From assembly GCA_016865015.1 (NCBI GenBank), contig CP018226.1, forward strand, positions 3,751,001-3,815,000: a DNA stretch of 64,000 nucleotides, given 5' to 3'. Position numbers and translations under genes: made by a program. Positions 44,547 to 52,780 of this stretch are shown here, piece after piece. The notes under the pieces were generated by a model. It ran no database searches and was not told where the DNA came from. It saw only the letters and a list, made by a program, of their open reading frames with translations. Within the stretch, counting starts at the first letter, position 1. Each line of letters starts with the position of its first letter. The stretch comes from Rhizobiales bacterium IMCC20636 (GTDB taxonomy: Bacteria; Pseudomonadota; Alphaproteobacteria; Rhizobiales; GCA-2746425).

Positions 44547-45290
44547 ATGAAACAGGAAGACACTGAAACCATCGTGCCTGAAATGGACGATGACATCAGC
44601 ACGCCTGATGCACCTGACAGGGAGACGGTGGGCCGTGCTTCCATGACCAGCCGGGCCTATGCCCGGTTGAGAGCAGACATCATTTCCGGTGTTCTGGTCC
44701 CCGGGCAGAAGCTCAAGATTGAAGAATTGCGCCAGATATACGATGCGGGCACCAGCCCAATTCGGGAAGCCTTGAGCCTGTTGACCTCTGACCATTTTGT
44801 GGAACGCATCGACCAGCGCGGGTTCCGTGTCGCGCCTGTCAGTTCCAAAGAATTTGACGAGTTGCTGAAAACCCGTTGCTGGCTTGAAGAGCGGGCGCTG
44901 CGCGAATCCATTGCCAATGGTGATTCCAGTTGGGAAGAGCAGGTTGTGCTGGCTGCGTATCGGCTCTCGCGTGTTCCTCGCTCGCAGGTCGACGACCATT
45001 TTGTCGCCAACGCGGAATGGGAGGTGCGCCACAAGCACTTTCACGTGACGCTCATTTCGGCATGCGATTCATCGATGCTGATGAAATTCTGTGATCAACT
45101 CTATGACCAGAATATCCGCTACCGCCAGCTGTCAGGCATTCAGGCCTATCCTTCGCGCGATGTCACGGCTGAACATGGGGCCATCTGTGATGCGGTTCTG
45201 GCACGTGATGCAGATCTGGCCGCAAAATTGCTGGTCAGCCACTACAACAGCACCGGAGATTTCCTCAAGGATCAGCTGGAAGATGCCTGA
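44547..45290 (+). CDS. GntR family transcriptional regulator (FadR/FCD subfamily)
   Basis: A 247-aa repressor-type protein. After a ~30-residue acidic leader the winged helix spans about 33-100 (RLRADIISGVLVPGQKL, then GTSPIREALSLL). An all-alpha FCD ligand-binding domain follows (about 105-240), with the metal/ligand His residues in KHFHVTL and AEHGAI. It converges on the dioxygenase gene with 39 bp between stops. Its likely targets are its own divergent partner and the nitroreductase-TRAP-dioxygenase operon, judged from the shared palindrome. Confidence 0.9.
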   Translation: MKQEDTETIVPEMDDDISTPDAPDRETVGRASMTSRAYARLRADIISGVLVPGQKLKIEELRQIYDAGTSPIREALSLLTSDHFVERIDQRGFRVAPVSSKEFDELLKTRCWLEERALRESIANGDSSWEEQVVLAAYRLSRVPRSQVDDHFVANAEWEVRHKHFHVTLISACDSSMLMKFCDQLYDQNIRYRQLSGIQAYPSRDVTAEHGAICDAVLARDADLAAKLLVSHYNSTGDFLKDQLEDA

Positions 45291-45329
45291 GCCATCCCCT
45301 GAATCATCCAGCTGATTGTTGCGCTCTGA

Positions 45330-46205
45330 TCAGGCTTTTTCTTCGGTCAGCACAAAGTCGAAATCGACCGTGAAAAATGGTGCCTGCAGTCGCTCTGCGA
45401 TTTCCATTCCGTCCGGAATGGCGATCACATCGCTTTGTTCGACATATTCCATCACCAATCGCTCGCGCACACCGAACACCGCATCTTCATCCAGATAGGG
45501 ATCATCGCTGGGGAAAACCTCGGTGACGAGGCTGCGATAGCCTGGCGCTGTGATGATGAAGTGCAGATGCGACGGACGCCATGGGTGCCGCCCTGTAGCA
45601 TGCAGCAACTCGCCAACGGGGCCATCATCGGGGACCGTGTAGGGCGCGGGTCGAATGGTCGAAAGCTTGTAGATGCCATCATCGCCCAGAACCAGGTGGC
45701 AGCGCAGATTATACTCAGCCTGCGAGTTATCCTGATTGGAATACAAACCATTATCCGCAGTCTGCCAGACCTCGATTTCCGCGCCTTTGATCGGCGCGCC
45801 CTCGGGGTCGCAGACCTTGCCGCTTACAATAACGGCAGCACCCTCATTGTCCTGTTTCATGTCGCCGCCAACAGGCAGGTCAGGCGCGCCCAGAATGTGG
45901 AAAGGCCCGAGCACACTTGACGGTGTTCCCTCATCGGGTGAATTGACCATATCCACCAGCGACGACAGGCCCAATACATCTGACATCAGAACAAATTCGT
46001 TGCGCTCCGGAGTGGTTATGTCGCCGGCCTTTTCGATCAGTTCCAGCCCCTTGCGCCACTCGGCATGGGTCAGGTTTGTCTCACGCACGAAGTCATGCAG
46101 GTGGGTCACAAACTTTTCGAGAACGAAGCGCAAGCGTGGATCGGTTTCCGCGCCGCAATAATCAAGAAAAGCCTGGGTAATCGTGTCTTTTGTAACGGTA
46201 CGCAT
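45330..46205 (-). CDS. Intradiol ring-cleavage dioxygenase (catechol/hydroxyquinol 1,2-dioxygenase type)
   Basis: A 291-aa non-haem iron(III) enzyme. The N-terminal helical dimerisation domain spans about 1-100. The catalytic barrel holds the four ligands Tyr155 (NGLYSNQ), Tyr189 (PAPYTVP), His213 and His215 (RPSHLHF), with the spacing of catechol 1,2-dioxygenases. The sequence style suits hydroxyquinol 1,2-dioxygenase, which makes maleylacetate, but catechol cannot be excluded. It is the last gene of the leftward operon with TRAP transporter 3, suggesting import of an aromatic acid. No maleylacetate reductase is in the window. Confidence 0.9.
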   Translation of the reverse strand: MRTVTKDTITQAFLDYCGAETDPRLRFVLEKFVTHLHDFVRETNLTHAEWRKGLELIEKAGDITTPERNEFVLMSDVLGLSSLVDMVNSPDEGTPSSVLGPFHILGAPDLPVGGDMKQDNEGAAVIVSGKVCDPEGAPIKGAEIEVWQTADNGLYSNQDNSQAEYNLRCHLVLGDDGIYKLSTIRPAPYTVPDDGPVGELLHATGRHPWRPSHLHFIITAPGYRSLVTEVFPSDDPYLDEDAVFGVRERLVMEYVEQSDVIAIPDGMEIAERLQAPFFTVDFDFVLTEEKA

Positions 46206-46233
46206 TTGCTAGCCTTTTTGTCTGTAATTGGGT

Positions 46234-47544
46234 TCAGCCAAGCAATCCGGTGGATAGAATTGGATAGCGGATGAGAAGTATGAGCACCATCAACATGATG
46301 ACTGCGAAGGGGAATGCTCCCATGAACACATCCTTCAGACTGATTTTCGGATTGTTCAGTGTGGCTTTGATCACAAAGCAGGATATTCCCAATGGCGGCG
46401 TCAGCAGGCCGATTTCTGCACCGATCACTGTGACAATGCCAAACCAGATGAGGCTCAACCCCATGGATTCCATCAAGGTAATGAACAGGGGCACCACGAT
46501 CAGGATAATGGATGCCGTATCAAGCAATGTTCCCAGAAAGAGCATCAGGGCCACATAGATGACCATGATTTCGACAAAGCCCAGATCATAGGTCTGCAGC
46601 AGATTATCGAGTTCATTTGGCAGACCGGCATAGCCAAGCATGCGGCTGTAGAGCGACGCCATTGTAATCAGAAACAGAATGGACGCTGTGATATGGCCGG
46701 TTTCAAGCGCTGTTTTCCATAAAGTCTTCCATGTCAGACGGCGGCGGATGACAGCAATCAACAAGGCGACCAATGCACCAGCGGCACCGGCCTCAACAGG
46801 GGTGAGCCAGCCAGTATAGATACCGCCTAGAACAATGACGATCAGGCTGACAATCGGAACTGTCTTTTCCAGCAATTCATAGGTGCTCAGCGGTATCTCG
46901 TCGGTTGCGCCTGCGCCCTCACCCAGAAAGGACGGCCAGAAACGACCAGCGGCCAGAATACCGACAATATAGGCCACCGTCAGAATCAGCCCTGGAACAA
47001 TGCCCGCGATGAACATTTCGCCAACCGATTGTTCGGCAACGAAGGAATAGATGATCAGCATCGCACTTGGCGGAATGATCATACCCAGAACGGACGACCC
47101 GGCGACAACGCCAACGGCAAAACGCGGATTGTAGTTCAGCCTCAGCATTTCCGGAACGGAGATCTTTGTGAACACGGACGCGGATGCAATCGATGATCCG
47201 GTCACAGCGGCGAAAACAGCATTGGCTCCGACCGTCGCCATGCCGACACCGCCAGTGATGCGCCGGAACCCACGGCTCATCACCGTGTAGATATCAGTCC
47301 CCAATCCGGCTCGTGAGACCAGAAGGCCCATGACTGTGAACAAAGGAATGGTCGCAAATTCATACTCGGTGACGCCGTCTGCAACCGCGATCTTGAGGAA
47401 ATTGAACGCCAGAATGGACTTACCACTGATCAGCCAGATAGAGGCAAATGACACCAGGCCCAACGCCACAGGTATGTACATGCCCATATAGACAAGCGCG
47501 ACAATTGCCAGAACTGACAAGGAGCCGATTTCAACAGAAGACAT
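46234..47544 (-). CDS. dctM: TRAP transporter large permease (DctM family), transporter 3
   Basis: A 436-aa permease with ~12 helices. Motifs: GANAVFAAVTGSSIASASVFTKISVPEM near residue 108, and GMIIPPSAMLIIYSF near 153. It lies 27 nt after dctQ and 28 nt before the dioxygenase gene. Confidence 0.93.
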   Translation of the reverse strand: MSSVEIGSLSVLAIVALVYMGMYIPVALGLVSFASIWLISGKSILAFNFLKIAVADGVTEYEFATIPLFTVMGLLVSRAGLGTDIYTVMSRGFRRITGGVGMATVGANAVFAAVTGSSIASASVFTKISVPEMLRLNYNPRFAVGVVAGSSVLGMIIPPSAMLIIYSFVAEQSVGEMFIAGIVPGLILTVAYIVGILAAGRFWPSFLGEGAGATDEIPLSTYELLEKTVPIVSLIVIVLGGIYTGWLTPVEAGAAGALVALLIAVIRRRLTWKTLWKTALETGHITASILFLITMASLYSRMLGYAGLPNELDNLLQTYDLGFVEIMVIYVALMLFLGTLLDTASIILIVVPLFITLMESMGLSLIWFGIVTVIGAEIGLLTPPLGISCFVIKATLNNPKISLKDVFMGAFPFAVIMLMVLILLIRYPILSTGLLG

Positions 47545-47571
47545 GATGATCCGCCCGTCGGGTTGTCTTCG

Positions 47572-48195
47572 TCATGCCGGATGATCTCCAGTTTGAAACA
47601 GATTGGCGCCCCAACTGCCAATCAGCGCCTTCAAAAAAAAGATGATTGTGCACAGTGATACGCTGAAACAGATCGCCAGTTTGATGGGCCACAAGGGCGC
47701 GGTGAAAATGCCTGGCGTTCCCGCATATTCACAACGTTGGAAAGCAGCGGACATGTCGGCCAGAAAAACGCCTGTGGGTTCTGGCCCGAACTCTGGCGGT
47801 ATGAAGAAATGACAGGATTCGAAAGATTCCACGAATTCCGGCCACATGGTCCAGGCAATCAGTGCCATGAAAATTCCTGCGATCAGGTCAATCAGTCGAG
47901 TCAGCATCCGCGCAGCACGAGGCCGAGTCTCAAACAGCAACAGCAGCATGCCATCTGACCGCGTCAGCCGATTGCTGCGCACCACATCCGGCAACTGCAT
48001 GAAGACAATCAGGGCCAATGAAAAAATCACCATTTCCACGACGCCGCGAATGGGATCATGGAAGGCGCCTCTGGCAACGACATCAGCATTCAGGATGGCG
48101 ACGAGAACAAAGATAATTCCCGTTCCCACCATATTGGCTGCTGTCGCTACCGAGACGGATAGAGAGTAGAAACGGCGCAACGCGTTACTTGACAT
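47572..48195 (-). CDS. dctQ: TRAP transporter small permease (DctQ family), transporter 3
   Basis: A 207-aa membrane protein, longer than usual for DctQ because of a ~35-residue polar insert with two cysteines (FESCHFFIPPEFG to QRCEYAG) between helices 3 and 4. Family stretch LNADVVARGAFHDPIRGVVEM near residue 35. Such longer forms accompany TRAP systems for larger organic acids. Confidence 0.88.
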   Translation of the reverse strand: MSSNALRRFYSLSVSVATAANMVGTGIIFVLVAILNADVVARGAFHDPIRGVVEMVIFSLALIVFMQLPDVVRSNRLTRSDGMLLLLFETRPRAARMLTRLIDLIAGIFMALIAWTMWPEFVESFESCHFFIPPEFGPEPTGVFLADMSAAFQRCEYAGTPGIFTAPLWPIKLAICFSVSLCTIIFFLKALIGSWGANLFQTGDHPA

Positions 48196-48227
48196 AATTT
48201 ACTGCTCCGCCGTTTCAGTTCGTTCAG

Positions 48228-49325
48228 TTAGTTCAATTCTGCTGCCCAGTCGCGCAGAGGCACCATGCCGGCAGCTTTCAGCTTTGCCATATAGGCTTTC
48301 AGCATTTCGGAACCGGGGGCACCAGCGGTATCCAGCTTCTGAGCCCAGTCTACAGCAATATTCGGCATTGAGTTTGCCCAAGCTGTACGTGCTTCCAGAG
48401 ACATCTCGACAACGGCACCGCCGCCAGCCTTGTAGGCCTCAATCGAGCTGGCCGCGCGGTCCATGGCAATACCGGCCACATGGTCGCGATATTCGACAGC
48501 CACTTTCAACAAAGCGGTCTTCACTTCATCGGGCAGCTTGTTCCAGACATCCTTGTTGACTGTCACTGTCTTGGAGTTCACGGCGCCAAGATCAGCTTTC
48601 AGCATGTAAGGCGCGACTTCGGCGATCTTGAATGTTTCAGCAGCTTCCGGCCACAGCATGGCTGCATCGACAACACCTGTCTGAACCATATTGTAGAAGT
48701 TCGGCAGACCACCGCGCACTCCGGCAGCACCTTCAATGCCCTCCAGATACCGCAGATTATAACCGGCACCAGCGACCTTCATGCCCTGCATATCGGCCAG
48801 AGAATTGATCGGCGTCTTGGAAAAGATCTGATAGGTATCTAGTACCACGCCGGTTGCGAGATAGACCTGATTTTCCGCGTCCAGCTCTGCTGCCATCTGC
48901 GGAAATTCTTTTGCAATTTCATCGACCGCTTTTGCGACCACACGGGCATCAGCAGAAACAAATGGCGTTACCGCCGAAATGCCCTGGCTGGGCAGCGCTG
49001 AATTGTGGAAAATGGTGGTCACGATACCGATGTCGCCAAGTCCAAGCTTGATGCCTTCCAGCACGCCGCGTGGCTTTACGATTGTGCCGCCATAGGCTTC
49101 CTGCCATTCAATCTTGTAGTTGCCCGTTGCAGCCAGTTCTTCATTGACCCGCGGGATAAAGAATGCAGAGAATTCCTTGACCCACATGGATCGATCCGGG
49201 TAGCCATCAATTGCAATCATGTTGATGGTTTCTGTTGCGCTTACCGGCTGGGCGTGCAGTCCGGCAAAAAGGCCTGCAGACACAACTGCCGATAGCATTG
49301 CGCGGCGTAAAGTCATTGTACTCAT
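48228..49325 (-). CDS. dctP: TRAP transporter solute-binding protein (DctP family), transporter 3
   Basis: A 365-aa periplasmic protein with a signal peptide ending near VSAT (residue 30). The DctP fold is clear: EAYGGTIVKPRGVLEGIKLG near 75 and LADMQGMKVAGAGYNLRYLEGI near 170. It differs from the other two DctP proteins here in the arginine-loop sequence, so it probably binds another kind of ligand, possibly aromatic given the dioxygenase in the operon. Unlike the other transporter operons, no hairpin follows it; dctQ begins 32 nt after the stop. Confidence 0.91.
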   Translation of the reverse strand: MSTMTLRRAMLSAVVSAGLFAGLHAQPVSATETINMIAIDGYPDRSMWVKEFSAFFIPRVNEELAATGNYKIEWQEAYGGTIVKPRGVLEGIKLGLGDIGIVTTIFHNSALPSQGISAVTPFVSADARVVAKAVDEIAKEFPQMAAELDAENQVYLATGVVLDTYQIFSKTPINSLADMQGMKVAGAGYNLRYLEGIEGAAGVRGGLPNFYNMVQTGVVDAAMLWPEAAETFKIAEVAPYMLKADLGAVNSKTVTVNKDVWNKLPDEVKTALLKVAVEYRDHVAGIAMDRAASSIEAYKAGGGAVVEMSLEARTAWANSMPNIAVDWAQKLDTAGAPGSEMLKAYMAKLKAAGMVPLRDWAAELN

Positions 49326-49367
49326 TATGCTTCCTCCATAGTGATGTGCTGCTCCCTTATGTCGGGA

Positions 49368-49823
49368 TCAGCTTTGTTTTGGCTTCCAGTCTTCCTCAAT
49401 CACTGTTCCGGCCTGGCGGAACAGTTTGGCCAAAGGGCAGTATTTTCCAACCTCTGCTGATACGAGGTCCAATTCAGCTTGTGTGGCGGGTCCATCAGCC
49501 TCAACGGTCATCGAAATCCTGACAAATGGCACAGCAACCTCCTGCTGCAACGTGACACCCAGGCGATCAAAATCACAGACGGCTGAAATGTTGAGGTGAC
49601 CTATATCGATTCCCAGCGCATCGGCGCATTTGTGACCGATGACATTGGTGCAGCCGACCAGCGCACTTAACGCCGTATCGGTGGGCGTAGGGCCAAGATT
49701 TGTGCCACCACGCGCCACGGGTTCATCAATCGCGAACGTTAAATCCCGCACGGAGATATGCGACAACGAATGTGAAGGACTGACCGCCGAAGCGCGCAAT
49801 TTCACAGTTTTGTTGGTTTGCAT
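49368..49823 (-). CDS. OsmC family protein
   Basis: A 151-aa peroxiredoxin-like protein. The two redox-site cysteines are in LVGCTNVIGHKC (near 57) and KYCPLAKL (near 128). Ribosome site gaggtaa before ATG. OsmC proteins reduce organic hydroperoxides with thiols. In a ring-cleavage operon it may protect against peroxide or quinone by-products, which is an inference. Confidence 0.88.
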   Translation of the reverse strand: MQTNKTVKLRASAVSPSHSLSHISVRDLTFAIDEPVARGGTNLGPTPTDTALSALVGCTNVIGHKCADALGIDIGHLNISAVCDFDRLGVTLQQEVAVPFVRISMTVEADGPATQAELDLVSAEVGKYCPLAKLFRQAGTVIEEDWKPKQS

Positions 49824-49859
49824 TTTCAGATTACCTCATAGCCAACGCAGTCACTTGCT

Positions 49860-50531
49860 TCAGGCAAATGAACAGACATCTTCAAATTCGAAACGCGGCA
49901 AGCGTTGAAACAGTGCCGATTCGTCTGCGTAGCCCACATTGCACAGGAAATTCGACGCGAGTGTTGTACCGGCGAAAAACTCTTCATCCACAATCTCATT
50001 GGAGAATCCGGAGAGTGGCCCCGTATCCAGACCAATGGCACGTGCAGCCATCATGAAATAGCCACCCTGAAGGGTGGAGTTGCGGAAGGCCGTGACATAG
50101 GAATGTTTTTCCTTATCACGAAAATGGCCCCGACGATCTTCATGCGGGAAGAGCCGTGGCAATTCTTTCCAGAATTCCTTGTCAAAAGCGATGATTGCGG
50201 TGACTGGTGCCTTCATGACCTTCTGCACGTTGGTCGGCTTCAAGGCCTTGACCAGACGTTCCTTGCCTTCAGCCGACTTTACGAACACGAAGCGAGCCGG
50301 GCAGCAATTCATGCTGGTCGATCCCATTTTGGTAATGTCGTAAATCTGCTTCAACTGCGCATCAGTTACAGGTTTGTCCTGCCAGGCATAGTGAGAACGC
50401 GCACGTGTGAGCATCATCCCTATTTCGTCTTCGCCCAGATGGCTGATTTTGGATCTCAATTCGCGGACATCGTCCTGCGCGCGGGACCGCGCAAGGTCTA
50501 AATCCTGAGTTTGAGGTGCACTAGCGTTCAT
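49860..50531 (-). CDS. Nitroreductase family protein, RutE/malonic semialdehyde reductase type
   Basis: A 223-aa FMN enzyme. Residues ~25-223 closely follow the RutE pattern: ARSHYAWQDKPV, then GSTSMNCCPARFVFVKSAEGKERL, FPHEDRRGHF and GLDTGPLSGF. ATG 50531 is chosen for its aaggacg site; the open frame runs further upstream. RutE itself reduces malonic semialdehyde or an unsaturated acid semialdehyde in uracil breakdown. No other rut genes are here, so it probably acts on a ring-cleavage product or quinone. It leads the operon with OsmC, TRAP 3 and the dioxygenase. Confidence 0.87.
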   Translation of the reverse strand: MNASAPQTQDLDLARSRAQDDVRELRSKISHLGEDEIGMMLTRARSHYAWQDKPVTDAQLKQIYDITKMGSTSMNCCPARFVFVKSAEGKERLVKALKPTNVQKVMKAPVTAIIAFDKEFWKELPRLFPHEDRRGHFRDKEKHSYVTAFRNSTLQGGYFMMAARAIGLDTGPLSGFSNEIVDEEFFAGTTLASNFLCNVGYADESALFQRLPRFEFEDVCSFA

Positions 50532-50664
50532 GCATGATCGTCCTTGTTGTAGAAGGCATTTGTACAACCGTTGAAGCGCCACCCTGCCTGTCTTATGCAA
50601 AGTCGGCTGCTTGTTCAGCATCAATTTGACCAAAAATACCCACATTTAAATCCAATCGTCAATT

Positions 50665-50676
50665 AATATCGATATT
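50665..50676. promoter_or_regulatory. Candidate GntR operator, perfect palindrome
   Basis: AATATCGATATT is a perfect 12-bp palindrome, midway between the divergent nitroreductase (start 50531) and YciI (start 50749) genes. It matches the two near-copies beside the GntR gene 6 kb away. Confidence 0.45.
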
Positions 50677-50748
50677 TTGTTTTTCGGAAATATCTGTATG
50701 GTGACCTGATGTCCCGGCTGGGAAAACAGGTTTTGAGGAGTGCTGAAA

Positions 50749-51135
50749 ATGCCATCATGGTCCGAATACAAAGAAACTGCGCGGCTGCGAGGCTCACTTG
50801 CGTTTGAGCTTTTCATGGTCGAATCAACGCCAGCCATGGCACCACCACAAATGCTTGAAATCCTGCCTGAGCACCTTGCCTATCAGAAACAGATGGAATC
50901 AGAGGGCAAACTGTTTCTGGCAGGTCCATTATCGGATGCCAGTGGTGCGGAAATGAGCGGCGGTGGATTGATCATTTATCGTGCAGCATCTCTGGAAGAA
51001 GCGCGATCTCTGACCGAGAATGACCCGATGCACAAAAAGGGCGGTCGCACATTCACCTTGCGCAAATGGCTAGTTAATGAGGGATCTTTGTCGCTCTCAG
51101 TCGGCTTTTCCAATCAAACGGCTTCGCTTGGCTGA
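50749..51135 (+). CDS. YciI family protein
   Basis: A 128-aa protein with a ferredoxin-like fold of the YciI/YCII-related family. Conserved features are the EHLAYQKQMESEGKLFLAGPL stretch (about 44-64) and the GGGLIIY and DPMHKKGGRTFTLRKW segments near the end. ATG 50749 is chosen over GTG 50740, whose gaggag serves as the ribosome site. Relatives include chloromuconolactone dehalogenases, so a role with ring-cleavage products fits the divergent operon. Confidence 0.85.
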   Translation: MPSWSEYKETARLRGSLAFELFMVESTPAMAPPQMLEILPEHLAYQKQMESEGKLFLAGPLSDASGAEMSGGGLIIYRAASLEEARSLTENDPMHKKGGRTFTLRKWLVNEGSLSLSVGFSNQTASLG

Positions 51136-51151
51136 GATGCTTGGGCTAGTT

Positions 51152-52024
51152 TCAGCCGAGCTCGAAAGTCGTCAATCCGAAGGTGCGATGGATCTGCGGA
51201 TCCGGCTTGTCGCCCTTCCACATGCGAGCGGTCTGAAAGACGGGTTGCAGCGAAGCGCGCTCTGCCATGGTCATGGCGGACGCATTGTCCTCAGGCACAT
51301 CGAGCGATATCTCGGCATTTTGCGATGTCAGTTGGCATAAGGACTGGAACAGTGCGGTTGCTGTCGGCTCGTCATCGGCAAAAAGCGGGCCGATCTTATA
51401 GCCAGAACAACATTCGCGAATTGTACCAAAACCGGTCAGTCGGTCACCGTCAAAGGCAACCAGGCTCTGGCGTGAGCTGGTGTTGGTTCCAGCCTCTGGC
51501 GGGAGCACCCAGTGTTTGATGAAAGCATCACGATCAGCGGGGAAAAATGGTTTTTGGTAGGCCAGAACATCAAGCTTGTCGGCATCCACGACAGGACGGA
51601 TATCTGAAAGGCTGGTGGCTGGAACTGCGTGTTGTGGCACGCCGGTGAAGCGAATATTGGTTCCGGCAAACTGAAAGCCGCTCTTTGCATAGTTTTGCTG
51701 TTGCTCAACCACACCGTCCAGCCCGACGATACGATTTTTCAGATGGGCCATGCCTGCGTTCCAGGTCGCGATCCCAACGCCGGTTCCGCGCCAATCAGTA
51801 TGGACAATGTAGAAGCCGAGAAACCCGTGGGTCTGGCCATAACGCACCACCGATATGCAGGACACTGGCTCGCCGTTTTTCCAGCCCATCAAAAATCCTT
51901 CTGGATCAGTGTGATAGAAAGCCTGCAGATCATCCAATCCGGGATTCCAGCCTTCATCAGCAGCCCAGTCGATCGCCGTTGCAAATTCGCTTGTGCGCGC
52001 TTGTCTGATGTCTAGACTTGTCAT
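51152..52024 (-). CDS. GNAT family N-acetyltransferase
   Basis: A 290-aa protein. The N-terminal GNAT domain (about 1-130) has the acetyl-CoA loop around HTDWRGTGVGIATW (95-108). A second, weaker domain (about 140-285) follows, as in the YitH/GNAT-18 type. Substrate unknown. It converges on the YciI gene and stands alone. Confidence 0.87.
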   Translation of the reverse strand: MTSLDIRQARTSEFATAIDWAADEGWNPGLDDLQAFYHTDPEGFLMGWKNGEPVSCISVVRYGQTHGFLGFYIVHTDWRGTGVGIATWNAGMAHLKNRIVGLDGVVEQQQNYAKSGFQFAGTNIRFTGVPQHAVPATSLSDIRPVVDADKLDVLAYQKPFFPADRDAFIKHWVLPPEAGTNTSSRQSLVAFDGDRLTGFGTIRECCSGYKIGPLFADDEPTATALFQSLCQLTSQNAEISLDVPEDNASAMTMAERASLQPVFQTARMWKGDKPDPQIHRTFGLTTFELG

Positions 52025-52184
52025 GGCTTGCCAACTCCGCAGTAAAATTGATTGTCCCTATTATCGATGAAAAAACAAGCAGTCCTCGCGGTTACTTGGC
52101 ATTGGTTAGACTTGTTTCCAATAAGTCAGACTGACAATGGCATCTCTCACACTGGCCTGCGGTCCAGAGTTGATGTCGCGTCTG

Positions 52185-52709
52185 CTAACCACTTCCGGGC
52201 CGCAAAGCACGTCCCAAATGCTTGGCCGCGTCAATGGCGGCGTCGCCGTGCAGCGGCCATGCTTGCGTCAGCCCCTCGATGATCACAAGAAGCTCGGTTT
52301 CTGCCCCCTCGAGCGCGACTGCATTCGCTACCCGGTTTGCAACCTCTGCCTTGTGGCGCTCAAGAAGAGTGCGAAGTGGCTGGCTGCCCGGGTTGGCCGC
52401 TACAGCTGCATGAAAGAGACAGCCATGGGAAGTCTCGGTTGCCATCCAGTCGCCGACTCGGGACAGGATGGTGTCGAGTGCCTTTTCAGGCTCCTTCGGA
52501 AAGTCGCCGAAGACGTGATGAAGATAGCGCTGGTGCCGGTTTTCCAGCGCTGCCAGCACCATGTCTGCGCGAGAGGGGGTGTATTTGTAGAGCGTGCGCA
52601 GGCTGACGCCAGCAGCGTCGCGCAAATCCTCAACGCTCGGCTCAGCGAAGCCGCGGCTGGCGAAAGCGCGTTCAAGTCCGTTGGATATCTTGCTCATCAT
52701 GTCTGCCAT
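52185..52709 (-). CDS. TetR family transcriptional regulator
   Basis: A 174-aa repressor with the N-terminal helix-turn-helix at about 10-52 (SVEDLRDAAGVSLRTLYKYTPSR) and a C-terminal ligand-binding domain. It is a little short at the C-terminus compared with many TetR proteins. It diverges from the oxidoreductase gene, and a 44-bp dyad lies between them, so it very probably represses both. Confidence 0.9.
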   Translation of the reverse strand: MADMMSKISNGLERAFASRGFAEPSVEDLRDAAGVSLRTLYKYTPSRADMVLAALENRHQRYLHHVFGDFPKEPEKALDTILSRVGDWMATETSHGCLFHAAVAANPGSQPLRTLLERHKAEVANRVANAVALEGAETELLVIIEGLTQAWPLHGDAAIDAAKHLGRALRPGSG

Positions 52710-52719
52710 GCTTGACGAT

Positions 52720-52763
52720 GTAGAATGAAGCCTCTACCTACGCAAGTAGAGCAACCATTCTAC
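52720..52763. promoter_or_regulatory. Nested palindromic operator for the TetR regulator
   Basis: Two inverted repeats share the same centre (52741.5): outer GTAGAATG (52720-52727)/CATTCTAC (52756-52763) and inner CTCTAC (52732-52737)/GTAGAG (52746-52751). It starts 11 bp upstream of the tetR ATG and ends 18 bp before the oxidoreductase ATG, so bound protein would block both promoters. Confidence 0.75.
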
Positions 52764-52780
52764 ATACGGAGTATTCCACC

